Shown: positions 1 to 8,848, counted from the stretch's first letter. The stretch: DNA of 64,000 bases from Streptomyces pseudovenezuelae (GCF_029892565.1 NZ_JARXVH010000010.1:1-64000), one strand, 5' to 3'. Program-made: numbers and translations. The notes: generated by a model from the letters alone, not told the origin.

Positions 1-70
1 GGGGGGGGGGGGGGGGGGGGGGGGCGGGGGGCGGCGGCCCCGCCCCCCCGCGGGGGGGGGGGGGGGGGGG
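1..70. other. G-rich low-complexity contig edge
   Basis: The first 70 bases are almost pure G with short C-containing interruptions, quite unlike anything else in the window. This is seen directly. Terminal G homopolymers are a common artefact of two-colour sequencing or of the end of an assembled contig, so the stretch is probably not genuine chromosome. The neighbouring transporter operon lacks its expected last gene on this side, which agrees with an assembly break. Confidence 0.7.
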
Positions 71-108
71 CCGGCCGGGCCGCGCCGGCCCCCGCTTCTC
101 GTGAGTCG

Positions 109-777
109 TCAGGTGCTGCGGCGTACGCCCGCGGAGACCGCGAACCGGTTGATCGCCCAGAACAGTCCGAGCGTGATCAGGGCGAGGAAGGCGACCAGGG
201 TGGCGCCGCCCACGACCTTCTCGTAGTTGCGCTGGTAGAGGCCGTCGACGATGTAGCGGCCCAGGCCTCCGAGGCTGACGTAGGCGGCGATGGTGGCCGT
301 CGAGACGATCTGGATGGCCGCCGAGCGCAGTCCGCTGAGGATCAGCGGGAGCGCGACCGGGAGTTCGACCTGGAACAGGATCCGGGGCTCCGCCATGCCC
401 ATTCCGCGTGCCGCGTCCACCGGGGACGGGTCGACGGACCGCATCGCCTCGTACGTCGTCACCAGGATCGGCGGGACGGCGAGGACGACCAGCGGGATCA
501 TCACGGGCAGATGGCCGAGGCCGAGCAGCACGAACATCAGCACCAGCAGACCGAAGCTGGGCAGGGCGCGGGCGGCGGTGGCGATGAGTGCCAGGGAGTT
601 GCCGCCGCGTCCGGTGTGGCCGGTGAGCAGGCCGATGGGCAGCCCGATGGCGGCGGCGATGGCGAGGGCGGTCAGCGAGTACTGGATGTGCTCGCGCAGC
701 CGGGTGGGGATGCCGTCGTAGCCGTGCCAGTGGGCGCTGTTGCTGAAGAAGTCGTTGATGAAGTTCAGAACGTTCAC
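109..777 (-). CDS. Osmoprotectant (glycine betaine/choline-type) ABC transporter permease
   Basis: Inner-membrane permease of an OpuC/ProW-like importer that would carry quaternary amines such as glycine betaine or choline through the membrane. The 222-residue protein has about five or six hydrophobic segments. The EAA-type cytoplasmic loop contains DAARGMGMAEPRIL, which docks on the ATPase. The GTG start at 777 was chosen because it overlaps the stop of the upstream permease as GTGA and leaves a protein of normal family length; an earlier start would read through the neighbouring gene in another frame. It is the third gene of a minus-strand operon. The substrate-binding protein gene normally found in such operons would lie beyond the left edge. 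Confidence 0.9.
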   Translation of the reverse strand: MNVLNFINDFFSNSAHWHGYDGIPTRLREHIQYSLTALAIAAAIGLPIGLLTGHTGRGGNSLALIATAARALPSFGLLVLMFVLLGLGHLPVMIPLVVLAVPPILVTTYEAMRSVDPSPVDAARGMGMAEPRILFQVELPVALPLILSGLRSAAIQIVSTATIAAYVSLGGLGRYIVDGLYQRNYEKVVGGATLVAFLALITLGLFWAINRFAVSAGVRRST

Positions 778-1490
778 CGGACCACGTCCTCCAGGGCGGG
801 CGCGACCGGTTCGGGCCGGGCCGGTTCGTCGACGGGGCGTGTCTTGCGGCCACCGCGCGGCATCCAGGGCGTGACGACCAGCCGGATGACGACCAGGACG
901 GCGTCCGCGAGGATGGCGAGGACGGCGGTGCCGATGACGGACAGCCAGATCAGGCGCGGCTGGTGGTAGATCATGCCGTCGTTGAGCAGGTTGCCGAGGC
1001 CGCCCTGGTTGCCGATCAGCATGCCGACGCTGACGAGCGAGATGCTCGACACCGTCGCCACCCGCAGGCCGGCGATGATCGCGGGCGCGGCGATCGGCAA
1101 CTGCACCTGGACGTAGCGGCGGATCGGTCCGAGGCCCATCGCGGTGGCGGCGTCGAGGGTCTCCTGCGGCACCGAGCGGACGCCGTCGACGATCGCCGGC
1201 ACGAACACGACCAGGCTGTAGACGGCCAGCGGGATCATCACCGTGGTCTCGGTCTGGCCGGTGTAGTCGATGAGGACGACGAAGAAGGCGAGCGAGGGGA
1301 TCGCGTAGAGCACGGTCGTGATCCACAGCACCGGCGGGTACAGCCAGCGCAGCCGCACACAGAGCTGGGCGATCGGCAGCGCCACGACCAGGCCGGCCAG
1401 GACCGGGATCAGGGCCTCGCGCAGATGCAGTCCGACCAGGCCCCAGTAGGTGTTCTGGAGGTCGCTGGGTATGTCGAAGAAGCCGCTCAT
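774..1490 (-). CDS. Osmoprotectant ABC transporter permease
   Basis: Second membrane subunit of the same importer, 238 residues, with several hydrophobic helices and the EAA loop DAATAMGLGPIRRY facing the cytoplasm. Its ATG overlaps the ATPase stop as ATGA, and its own stop overlaps the next permease as GTGA, so all three genes are probably translationally coupled. Paired non-identical permeases of about 220-240 residues are typical of OpuC-type systems. The exact substrate cannot be told from sequence alone. Confidence 0.9.
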   Translation of the reverse strand: MSGFFDIPSDLQNTYWGLVGLHLREALIPVLAGLVVALPIAQLCVRLRWLYPPVLWITTVLYAIPSLAFFVVLIDYTGQTETTVMIPLAVYSLVVFVPAIVDGVRSVPQETLDAATAMGLGPIRRYVQVQLPIAAPAIIAGLRVATVSSISLVSVGMLIGNQGGLGNLLNDGMIYHQPRLIWLSVIGTAVLAILADAVLVVIRLVVTPWMPRGGRKTRPVDEPARPEPVAPALEDVVR

Positions 1491-2617
1491 CCGGCGACCT
1501 TCGCGTCGGCGCGGCCCTCGGCGTGGGCGGCCCGGATGGCCTCGCCGATGGTCTGCTGCGAGACGACGCCGGCGACCCGGCCCTCGGTGTCGACCGCGAC
1601 GGCCCAGCCGGTCGGCGAGAGCACGGAGCCGTCGAGCGCGGCGCGCAGCGACTCCTTGCCGTGCACGAAGGGCCGGCCGTGCGACACGAGGCGGGCGGGG
1701 TCGATCCGCCCGGCGGCCAGGGCGCCCGGCTCACTCCAGCCCAGCGGCTTGCCGTTCAGGTCGGTGACGAGGAGGTAGGGCGCGTCCGGGGTGGTGCGGG
1801 CGGCGATCTGCTCGGCGGTGGCGTCGACGGCCACGATCGGCGTGGTCAGCAGGTCGAGGCCGGCGGAGGAGAAGAAGGAGAGCCGGCGGATGCCTCGGTC
1901 CGCGCCGAGGAAGTCCTCGACGAACGCGTCGGCGGGGGCGGACAGCAGCTCGGCGGGCGGTGCGAACTGGGCGAGCTTGCCGCCGGTGCGCATCACCGCG
2001 ACCATCGTGCCGATCTTGACGGCCTCGTCGATGTCGTGCGTGACGAAGACGATGGTCTTGCCCAACTCTTCCTGGATGCGCAGGAGTTCGTCCTGCAGAC
2101 CCTTGCGGACCACGGGGTCGACGGCCGAGAACGGCTCGTCCATGAGGAGCACCGGCGGGTCCGCGGCGAGCGCCCGGGCCACGCCTACGCGCTGCTGCTG
2201 GCCGCCGGAGAGCTGGTAGGGGTAGCGCTTGGCGAGCGCGCCGTCGAGGCCGACCCGGCCCATCAGCTCCCGGGCCCGCTCCCGGGCCTTGTCCTTGCTC
2301 CAGCCCAGCAGCCGGGGCACGGTCGCTATGTTGTCGATGATCGTGCGGTGCTGGAAGAGCCCGGCGTTCTGGATGACGTAACCCATCGACCGGCGCAGGG
2401 TGTTGACCGGCTGCTTCATGACGTCTTTGCCGTCGATGAGGATGGTGCCCTCGGTCGGCTCGATCATCCGGTTGATCATGCGCAGGGTCGTCGTCTTGCC
2501 GCAGCCCGAAGGACCGACGAGGACGGTGATCGAGCGGTCGGGTATCTCCAACGAGAGACGATCGACCGCCACCGTGCCGTCCGGGTACCGCTTGGTGACT
2601 GAATCTATCCGTATCAA
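1487..2617 (-). CDS. Osmoprotectant ABC transporter ATP-binding protein with CBS domains
   Basis: Cytoplasmic ATPase that powers the two permeases downstream. The ~376-residue protein has Walker A GPSGCGKTT, signature LSGGQQQR, Walker B VLLMDEPFSAVD and the H-loop THD, followed by a C-terminal CBS pair (about residues 255-365). In OpuA/OpuC families the CBS pair senses ionic strength or nucleotides. I place the start at TTG 2617 (MIRIDSVTKRYPDG), with a GAAGGG ribosome-binding sequence upstream; the frame is open to 2665, but the extra 16 residues do not look like the family N-terminus. First gene of the operon, so the promoter should lie in 2618-2884, where CAACGG/CCGTTG arms form a small inverted repeat (2663-2681). 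Confidence 0.92.
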   Translation of the reverse strand: MIRIDSVTKRYPDGTVAVDRLSLEIPDRSITVLVGPSGCGKTTTLRMINRMIEPTEGTILIDGKDVMKQPVNTLRRSMGYVIQNAGLFQHRTIIDNIATVPRLLGWSKDKARERARELMGRVGLDGALAKRYPYQLSGGQQQRVGVARALAADPPVLLMDEPFSAVDPVVRKGLQDELLRIQEELGKTIVFVTHDIDEAVKIGTMVAVMRTGGKLAQFAPPAELLSAPADAFVEDFLGADRGIRRLSFFSSAGLDLLTTPIVAVDATAEQIAARTTPDAPYLLVTDLNGKPLGWSEPGALAAGRIDPARLVSHGRPFVHGKESLRAALDGSVLSPTGWAVAVDTEGRVAGVVSQQTIGEAIRAAHAEGRADAKVAG

Positions 2618-2884
2618 AACGCCGAATACCCTTCGGGACTGGCAGAAAATGCCCGCTTTGGCCAACGGTCACAGGCCGTTGCCGGGAGAGTCTAAACCGT
2701 CCGGGTTTTGACGTATCGCCTGGAGCGGGCGAGATTCATCCGCCCGTTACGAACCGGGCCGCCGACCCCGCCGCAGGGCCGGATTCTTGGGGTCCGTAGT
2801 CATCACGCTGTGCCCTGCCTGTGAGTCCGCTGATTCTCACTTTCCGCTCAGAGGTCGCTCAGGGATCCCCCAGACAGCGCCCGG

Positions 2885-3766
2885 ATGGTCGCTGACATGA
2901 ACGAAACGAACGCGGGAGGCGTCCGACGCCGGTCGGTCGAGGTGGTGGTGCCGGTCCACAACGAGGCGCACGTCCTCACCGACAGTGTCGGCACGCTCCA
3001 CGCACACCTCGAAGAGTCCTTCCCGTTCCCGTTCCGCATCACGATCGCGGACAACGCGAGCACGGACGGCACCTGGCGGGTGGCGGCCTCGCTCACCGAG
3101 TCGCTGCCGCACGTGCACGCCGTCCGGCTGGCGGCCAAGGGCCGGGGCCGGGCGCTGAAGGACGTGTGGAGCGAGTCGACGGCGGACGTCGTCGCCTACA
3201 TGGACGTCGACCTCTCCACCGGTCTGGAGGGCTTCCTTCCCCTGGTCGCCCCGCTCCTGTCCGGGCACAGCGACCTCGCGATCGGCAGCCGGCTGCACCG
3301 GCAGTCGGCCGTGGTGCGCGGCCCGAAGCGGGAGTTCGTCTCCCGCTCGTACAACCTGCTCCTCAAGCTCGGCCTCGCCGCCCGCTTCTCGGACGCGCAG
3401 TGCGGGTTCAAGGCGGTGCGCGCCGACGTGTTCCGCGCGCTCGCCCCGCACATCGAGGACACCGCCTGGTTCTTCGACACCGAGCTGCTGGTCCTGGCCC
3501 AGCGCAACCGGCTGCGCATCCACGAGGTGCCGGTCGACTGGGTCGACGACCCCGACAGCCGCGTGGACATCGTCCGCACCGCCCTCGACGACCTCAGGGG
3601 CGTGCGCCGGATGCTGCGCGCCACCGTGACCGGCCGCACCCGCGTCACCGACGTATCCCGGCGGACGAGCACTCCCCAGGTGCCGGCCGCCCGCGAGTCC
3701 CTCGAAGTACCGCCCACCGGGGCGCACGCCTCTTCCCGCTCGGAGCACCTGGAGTACGCGTCATGA
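2885..3766 (+). CDS. GT2 polyprenol-phosphate glycosyltransferase (DPM1-like)
   Basis: Family 2 glycosyltransferase expected to move a sugar, probably mannose or a related hexose, from a nucleotide donor to polyprenyl phosphate on the inner membrane face. The 293-residue protein opens with VEVVVPVHNEAH, then ADNASTDGT and YMDVDLSTGL (the metal-binding DxD-like region), as in dolichol-phosphate mannose synthases. No membrane helices are obvious. The stop overlaps the start of the next gene (ATGA), a membrane glycosyltransferase that would use the lipid-linked sugar. An alternative ATG lies at 2897; neither has a strong ribosome-binding site. Confidence 0.85.
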   Translation: MVADMNETNAGGVRRRSVEVVVPVHNEAHVLTDSVGTLHAHLEESFPFPFRITIADNASTDGTWRVAASLTESLPHVHAVRLAAKGRGRALKDVWSESTADVVAYMDVDLSTGLEGFLPLVAPLLSGHSDLAIGSRLHRQSAVVRGPKREFVSRSYNLLLKLGLAARFSDAQCGFKAVRADVFRALAPHIEDTAWFFDTELLVLAQRNRLRIHEVPVDWVDDPDSRVDIVRTALDDLRGVRRMLRATVTGRTRVTDVSRRTSTPQVPAARESLEVPPTGAHASSRSEHLEYAS

Positions 3767-5853
3767 CGACCCTCGCCCCGCCCCCCGCGCCCCCGGCCCA
3801 GGACGGCCGGCACCGGGCAACGACCCCGCCCGTCCCCCGCATCAGAAGGCTGTTCACCGGCGCCCCCGAGGACCCGCGCTGGGCCCGCCCCGCGCTGTGG
3901 GCGATCCTGGTCCTGGCGACGGCGCTGTACGCCTGGAACCTCTCCTCCATCACCGGCAACACCTTCTACGACGCGGCCGTCTACTCCGGCACCAAGAGCT
4001 GGAAGGCGTTCTTCTTCGGCGCGCTGGACTCCGGCAGCTTCATCACGGTCGACAAACCACCGTTCGCGCTGTGGGTGATGGGCCTGTCGGCCCGCGTCTT
4101 CGGGTACGGCACCTGGCAGTTGATGCTGCCGATGGTCGCGGTCGGCACGGGCTCCGTCGCCCTCCTGTACCGCATGGTCAAGCGGGACTTCGGCGTGGTG
4201 GCGGGCACGATCTCCGCCCTCGTGCTCACGCTCACCCCGATCACGGTCGCCATCAACCGCGACACCAACCCCGACCCGATCCTCGTCTTCCTGATGCTGC
4301 TGGGCGCCGCCGCGCTGATGAAGGCCGTGCGCACCGGCAGGCTCATGCCGCTGGTGTGGTCCGGGGTCGCGATCGGCTTCGCGTTCAACACGAAGATGAT
4401 GCAGGCGTACGTCGTCCTGCCCGCGTTCTTCCTGGTCTACCTGTGGGCCACGCGCATCTCCGTGGGCCGCCGCATCCGCAACCTGGCCGTCGGCACGGTG
4501 GCGTTGATCGCCTCCAGCGCCTGGTGGATGGTGGTCGTCGACCTGATCCCGGCCTCCTCCCGCCCCTACACCGGCGGCTCGACCGACAACACGGTCTGGG
4601 ACCTGGTCATCGGCTACAACGGCTTCGGCCGTATCTTCGGGGCGAGTTCGTCGGTCGGCTCGCAGGGCAACGGCGCGAGCTTCGGCGGCGAGGCGGGCGT
4701 CTACCGGCTGTTCAACAGCATCATGGGGGGCCAGATCTCCTGGCTGATCCCCTTCGCGGCGATCGCCCTGATCGGCGGCCTGGTGCTGCGCGGCCGGGCA
4801 CCCCGGACAGACGGCAAGCGGGCGGCGCTGATGCTGTGGGGCGGCTGGTTCGTCCTGCACTACCTGACCTTCGCCCTCGCCGAGGGCACGTTCCACCCGT
4901 ACTACGTCACCGCCATGGCACCCGGCATCGCGGCCCTGGCCGGCGCGGGCGGGGTCATGCTGTACCGCGCCTTCAAGGACGGCTCGGCGGCGAAGTGGGG
5001 CTGGGTGCTGCCTGCGGCGATCGCGGTGAGCTCGGTGTGGGCGGTCGTCCTGCTCCAGCGGGTCTCCGGTTCCGGGACGCTGTACACGGTCGCGGAGGTC
5101 GTGGCCGGGGTCGCCGGCGCTGCGGCCGTGATCGGCCTCCTGGTCGGGCGGTTCACCAAGCGGCAGCGACTGACGGGCATCGCGGTACTGGCGGCGATCG
5201 TCGCGCTGCTCGCCGGGCCCGCCGCGTACTCGGTGTCGGCGGCGACCTCCAGCACCAACGGCACGAACCCGACGGCCGGACCGAGCACCGGTGGCGGTAT
5301 GGGCGGCGGCGGTGGCATGGGCGGCGGTCAGCGGCCCAGCGGCAACGGCGGTCCCGGCGGCAGCAGTTCGAGCGGCAAGAGCGGCTCGGGCGGACAGTCC
5401 ACGGGGACGCCTCCGTCGGGGAGCGCGCCGTCGGGCAGGGGGTCTTCGGGTGCCGACTCGTCGAGCACCGGCTCGTCATCCAAAACTGAGTCCGGCACCA
5501 CCGGCGGCATGGGCGGCGGGTCGGTCTCCTCCGCGGAGATCACCTACCTCAAGAAGCACCAGGACGGCGCCACTTGGCTGGTGGCGGTGGCCACCGACCA
5601 GACCGCTTCCTCGATCATCCTGGAGTCCGGTCAGCCGGTGATCTCCATGGGCGGCTGGTCCGGTTCCGACAACGCGATGACCCTGGCCAAGCTCAAGAGC
5701 CTGGTGAAGTCGGGCAAGTTGCACTACATCGTCGTCAGCAGTGACGGCGGGCAGGGCACCAACTCCGAGATCTCCACCTGGGTCAAGAAGCACGGCACGG
5801 CGGTGAGCGACTACAGCGGCCTGTACCGCCTGGACGCCTCCGACGTCGGCTGA
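3763..5853 (+). CDS. ArnT/PMT-like membrane glycosyltransferase (GT39-type) with Gly/Ser-rich tail
   Basis: Multispanning glycosyltransferase of the dolichyl-phosphate-mannose-protein mannosyltransferase / ArnT superfamily. It would transfer a sugar from polyprenyl phosphate to an acceptor outside the membrane. The 696-residue protein has an early extracytoplasmic loop with the acidic pair YDAAVYSG and the motif FITVDKPPFALWVMG, roughly a dozen hydrophobic helices to about residue 490, then a Gly/Ser/Thr-rich linker (about 505-590) and a compact C-terminal domain (about 595-696). The low-complexity linker suggests a flexible extracellular module. ATG 3763 overlaps the stop of the GT2 gene, so the two are coupled. 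Donor and acceptor are not determined. Confidence 0.87.
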   Translation: MTTLAPPPAPPAQDGRHRATTPPVPRIRRLFTGAPEDPRWARPALWAILVLATALYAWNLSSITGNTFYDAAVYSGTKSWKAFFFGALDSGSFITVDKPPFALWVMGLSARVFGYGTWQLMLPMVAVGTGSVALLYRMVKRDFGVVAGTISALVLTLTPITVAINRDTNPDPILVFLMLLGAAALMKAVRTGRLMPLVWSGVAIGFAFNTKMMQAYVVLPAFFLVYLWATRISVGRRIRNLAVGTVALIASSAWWMVVVDLIPASSRPYTGGSTDNTVWDLVIGYNGFGRIFGASSSVGSQGNGASFGGEAGVYRLFNSIMGGQISWLIPFAAIALIGGLVLRGRAPRTDGKRAALMLWGGWFVLHYLTFALAEGTFHPYYVTAMAPGIAALAGAGGVMLYRAFKDGSAAKWGWVLPAAIAVSSVWAVVLLQRVSGSGTLYTVAEVVAGVAGAAAVIGLLVGRFTKRQRLTGIAVLAAIVALLAGPAAYSVSAATSSTNGTNPTAGPSTGGGMGGGGGMGGGQRPSGNGGPGGSSSSGKSGSGGQSTGTPPSGSAPSGRGSSGADSSSTGSSSKTESGTTGGMGGGSVSSAEITYLKKHQDGATWLVAVATDQTASSIILESGQPVISMGGWSGSDNAMTLAKLKSLVKSGKLHYIVVSSDGGQGTNSEISTWVKKHGTAVSDYSGLYRLDASDVG

Positions 5854-5873
5854 CACCTGGCACAACAGCGAAG

Positions 5874-5907
5874 GGCGGGCCGCCGGTTGAGAAACCGGCG
5901 GCCCGCC
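5874..5907. terminator. Bidirectional hairpin terminator
   Basis: A perfect 15-bp stem (GGCGGGCCGCCGGTT and its complement) closed by a GAGA tetraloop lies between convergent genes ending at 5853 and 5942. Its position and strength suggest it stops transcription from both sides. No U-tract is evident, which is usual for actinobacterial terminators. Confidence 0.85.
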
Positions 5908-5941
5908 TCTTGTCGTACGCCCGCTCTTCTCGTACGTCCGC

Positions 5942-6706
5942 TCAGGCCGCCGCGGGCTGCTTCGCGACGCTCGGGAAGCCGGGCGTGCGCAGCACCCGCC
6001 GGTCCGCGTCGACCGCGAACACCTCGCAACCAGCTAGCGAGGCGGCCCAGTCGATGCCCTCGGTGCCCATGGCGAAGGCGGCCGTGGCGACCGAGTCGGC
6101 CTCCGTCAGGGAGTCGGCGACGACCGTCAGACTGAGCAGGCCGGTCGCCGGACGCCCGGTGCGGCCGTCGATGATGTGGTCGCCACGCTCGTAGCGGGCG
6201 GAGGTGGCGACCGCGCCGTCGGTGAGCTCCAGGACGGTGCACAGCCGGTCGGCGTGCTCGGGGTGCCGTACGCCGACACGCCAGGGACCACCGGAAGTCA
6301 CCACGTCTCCCCCGGCGTTGAGGCAGAAACTCCGGGCACCGGCGGACGTCAGCAGCTCCGCCGCCCGCTGCACGGACCAGCCCTTGACCACCGCGCAGGG
6401 GTCGAGGCGGCGGCCGGGCAGACGGACGTCGAAGGCACCGCCCGTGGCGAGGCGGTAGTGCTCGCACAGGGCGAGGATCTCGGTCAGGTCGGCGCTGAGT
6501 TCGTGCCGCTCCAGCTCGCCGCGGTCGTAGCGGGAGACCTCGCTGTCCGCCTTGAACGGGCTGAAGCGGGCGTCGTCTTCGCGCAGCCACGCGAAGACGG
6601 CGTCGGCGGTGGCCTCGAAATCGCCCTCGCCATCGACCTCTTGGCCGAGTTCGTCATCGACGCGCAACGACACCGGGAAGCCCATGACGTGTTCGACGCG
6701 GCGCAT
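5942..6706 (-). CDS. apbE: FAD:protein FMN transferase
   Basis: ApbE-family enzyme that attaches FMN from FAD to a threonine of a target flavoprotein. The 254-residue protein starts with HVMGFPVSLRV (the MG-x-P-x-S N-terminus of the family) and contains FDVRLPGRRLDPCAVVKGW and FCLNAGGDVVTSG, which form the flavin and metal site, plus ARYERGDHIIDGRTGRPA near the C-terminus. Its likely substrate is encoded immediately upstream with a 1-bp gap: a tandem FMN-binding protein bearing two SGAT flavinylation motifs. ApbE proteins can be secreted lipoproteins in some bacteria; here no lipobox is seen, so maturation before export or an unrecognised export route is inferred. Confidence 0.93.
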   Translation of the reverse strand: MRRVEHVMGFPVSLRVDDELGQEVDGEGDFEATADAVFAWLREDDARFSPFKADSEVSRYDRGELERHELSADLTEILALCEHYRLATGGAFDVRLPGRRLDPCAVVKGWSVQRAAELLTSAGARSFCLNAGGDVVTSGGPWRVGVRHPEHADRLCTVLELTDGAVATSARYERGDHIIDGRTGRPATGLLSLTVVADSLTEADSVATAAFAMGTEGIDWAASLAGCEVFAVDADRRVLRTPGFPSVAKQPAAA

Positions 6707-6707
6707 C

Positions 6708-7436
6708 TCAGGCGGCCTTCGCGTCGAGGGCGGCCTGGAGGGACTCCTTGTAGCCGTCGCTGGTGATCGTCGCGCCGGACACCGTGTCGATGTCCGCGCT
6801 CTGCTTCTCCAGCGTCTGCGAGACCAACTGCGGCACCGCGGCCGTCGTCTGCGGATGGTTCGGCTGCTGGAGCATCTTCACGGCGGTGATCTTGTCGCCC
6901 TCAAGGGTCACCTGAACCTGCACGGGACCCTTCTCCGTGTTCACCGTGGAACCGGTGAGGGCCTGCGAGACGTCGGCAGGGGACGAAGAGGGCGAGGCCG
7001 ATGGGGAGTCGGACGCCGAGGGGGACGCCGACACCGCCTCGTCGTTCGCGTCGATCGCGGCCTGGAGGGACTCCTTGTAGGCGCCGCTGGTGATCGTCGC
7101 GCCGGACACCGTGTCGATGTCCGCGCTCTGCGCCTCCAGCGTCTCCGAGACCAACTGCGGTACCGCGGCCGTCGTTTGAGGGTGGTTCGGCTGCTGGAGC
7201 ATCTTCACGGCGGTGATCTTGTCGCCGTCGAAGGTCACCTGGACCTGCACGGGACCCTTCTCGGTGTTCACCAGCGTGCCCTTGACGACCGTGCCGGACG
7301 AGGTGCCCGAGGAGGTGGACGGCGCCGAGGCGGGCTCGGAGGCTTCGGTGGTCGTCGTGCCGAGGGACGGCTCGTAGCGCCAGACCGGGACGAGACCGGC
7401 GATGCTCAGGACGACGACGGGTATGGCTCGCTTCAC
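6708..7436 (-). CDS. Tandem FMN-binding domain protein, membrane-anchored electron carrier
   Basis: A 242-residue secreted or membrane-anchored flavoprotein: N-terminal hydrophobic segment (about residues 4-18), Ser/Thr/Ala-rich linker, then two copies of an FMN_bind domain (about 40-130 and 150-242). Each contains DTVSGATITS, in which Thr114 and Thr223 are the predicted sites for covalent FMN attachment by the adjacent ApbE. The start is GTG 7436, with a GAGAGAG ribosome-binding sequence; the frame also opens at a TTG at 7460, which would overlap the upstream reductase stop. The protein probably takes electrons from the flavocytochrome encoded just upstream and passes them to an extracytoplasmic acceptor. 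That route is inferred from gene order and from FMN_bind/ApbE systems in general. Confidence 0.9.
   Translation of the reverse strand: MKRAIPVVVLSIAGLVPVWRYEPSLGTTTTEASEPASAPSTSSGTSSGTVVKGTLVNTEKGPVQVQVTFDGDKITAVKMLQQPNHPQTTAAVPQLVSETLEAQSADIDTVSGATITSGAYKESLQAAIDANDEAVSASPSASDSPSASPSSSPADVSQALTGSTVNTEKGPVQVQVTLEGDKITAVKMLQQPNHPQTTAAVPQLVSQTLEKQSADIDTVSGATITSDGYKESLQAALDAKAA
6721..7272. repeat. Intragenic 225-bp direct duplication in the FMN-binding gene
   Basis: Bases 6721-6945 and 7048-7272 are nearly identical copies, offset by 327 bp, differing at only a small number of positions by eye. Each copy encodes one complete FMN-binding domain. Such close nucleotide identity points to recent duplication or ongoing gene conversion. 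Confidence 0.9.
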
Positions 7437-7456
7437 GATGGCTCTCTCAGTCTCTC

Positions 7457-8794
7457 TCAACCGGCCAGGCTGAAGCGCTCGAAGTGGATCTGCTGCTTGG
7501 GCACGCCCAGGTCACCGAGGCTGCGCAGCACCGCGTTCATCATCGGGGGCGGTCCGCACAGGAAGACGTCCCGGTCGCCGATGTCCGGTACCAGCCGGGC
7601 CAGTTCGCGCGGCGCCAGTCGGTCGGGCACGGGCGGTCCTGTCACCAGGTGGAGTTCGGCGCCCTTGGCGAGGGCGAGGTCGCGCAGTTCGTCGTAGAGG
7701 ACGGCGTCGCGGTCGGAGGAGACGCGGTAGAGGACGACGGCGTGGCCCTCCAGGTCCTCAAGGAGGGCCCGGATCGGGGTGACGCCGACGCCGCCGGCGA
7801 TGAGCAGGGACTCCGCCTTCGTGCGGTGCAGGGTGGTGAAGGCGCCGTAGGGGCCCTCGGCGAAGACGCGGGTGCCGACCTTCAGGTGGCGCAGGGCGGC
7901 GCTGCCGTCGCCGGCCGCCTTGGCGGTGAGGCGCAGGCTGCGGCCGTCTGGGGCGGCGGAGAGGGAGAAGGGGTTGGCCTGCCACCAGCGGTCCCGGGTC
8001 AGGAAGCGCCAGAGGAAGAACTGGCCTGCCTGCGCGGGCAGCTTGTCGAGGTCCTTGCCGGTGATGGTGATCGAGACGACGTTGTGGGACTCGGGCACGA
8101 CCGCCGAGACGCGGAACTGATGGCGGGTGTTGCGCCACAGCGGGAGGATCACGCGGCCCAGGACCACCGAGCCGAGGGCGACGCCCCAGACCCCGTACCA
8201 GTACGTCGTCGCGGCGGACGAGGACGTGAAGGTCGTACCGACCGCGACCTGGTGCGTGAAGGCGAGCACCACGGCGACGTAGGTGTACAGGTGGATGAAG
8301 TGCCAGGTCTCGTAGGCGAGGCGGCGGCGGGCGGAGCGGGCGGAGACCGCGCCGACCACGATGATGATGCCGAAGGCGACGACGGCGCGGAACACGCCCT
8401 CGGTCGTCTCGGCGAGGTCCACGACCTCGCTGATCGGGCCCACGCCGGTGCCGTCCGCGTAGCCGAAGGTGATGAAGACGGCGTGCGCCAGCAGCGTCCA
8501 CAGGATGCCGAAGCCGGTCCAGCGGTGCCAGGACGTCAGCCGGTCCATGCCGATGCGGCGGTCGAGCCAGGGCAGCCGGGCCACGAGGACCAGCTGGAAG
8601 GCCATGAGGAGGGCGCCGTAGAGGCCGGTGACCCGGCCGATCACGATCAGCGCGTTGGAGGCGAAACCCGCCTGGCCGAAGAAGTAGGCGACCACGGCCA
8701 CGTTCGCGGCCAGCACGGCGTACAGGCTCGTGCGCGCCACCACCCTGGGCCGTATCGCCGTGGGGGGCGCGGGGGGCGATTGGACGGTCGTCAC
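7457..8794 (-). CDS. Ferric-reductase-like transmembrane flavocytochrome
   Basis: A 445-residue membrane oxidoreductase. The N-terminal half has about six helices with histidine-bearing segments SWHRWTGFGILWTLLAHAV and YETWHFIHLYTYV that would bind two b-type haems across the membrane. The C-terminal half is a ferredoxin-NADP reductase module with the FAD motif NPFSLSAAP and the NAD(P) loop IAGGVGVTPIRALLED, ending FERFSLAG. It should carry electrons from cytoplasmic NAD(P)H across the membrane. It heads a three-gene unit with the FMN-binding protein and ApbE, which suggests it feeds the covalently bound FMN rather than reducing ferric iron directly. GTG start at 8794; GGAG lies about 10 bases upstream. 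Confidence 0.92.
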   Translation of the reverse strand: MTTVQSPPAPPTAIRPRVVARTSLYAVLAANVAVVAYFFGQAGFASNALIVIGRVTGLYGALLMAFQLVLVARLPWLDRRIGMDRLTSWHRWTGFGILWTLLAHAVFITFGYADGTGVGPISEVVDLAETTEGVFRAVVAFGIIIVVGAVSARSARRRLAYETWHFIHLYTYVAVVLAFTHQVAVGTTFTSSSAATTYWYGVWGVALGSVVLGRVILPLWRNTRHQFRVSAVVPESHNVVSITITGKDLDKLPAQAGQFFLWRFLTRDRWWQANPFSLSAAPDGRSLRLTAKAAGDGSAALRHLKVGTRVFAEGPYGAFTTLHRTKAESLLIAGGVGVTPIRALLEDLEGHAVVLYRVSSDRDAVLYDELRDLALAKGAELHLVTGPPVPDRLAPRELARLVPDIGDRDVFLCGPPPMMNAVLRSLGDLGVPKQQIHFERFSLAG

Positions 8795-8848
8795 GGGACG
8801 GCAGCTCCTAGATCGGGACCTGGATATCCGAAGCTTGGCTGGCCAGAG

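Noticed and set aside
1..70. Possible chromosome telomere
   Set aside because: Streptomyces telomeres are rich in palindromic hairpins, not G homopolymers; an assembly or sequencing artefact is more likely.
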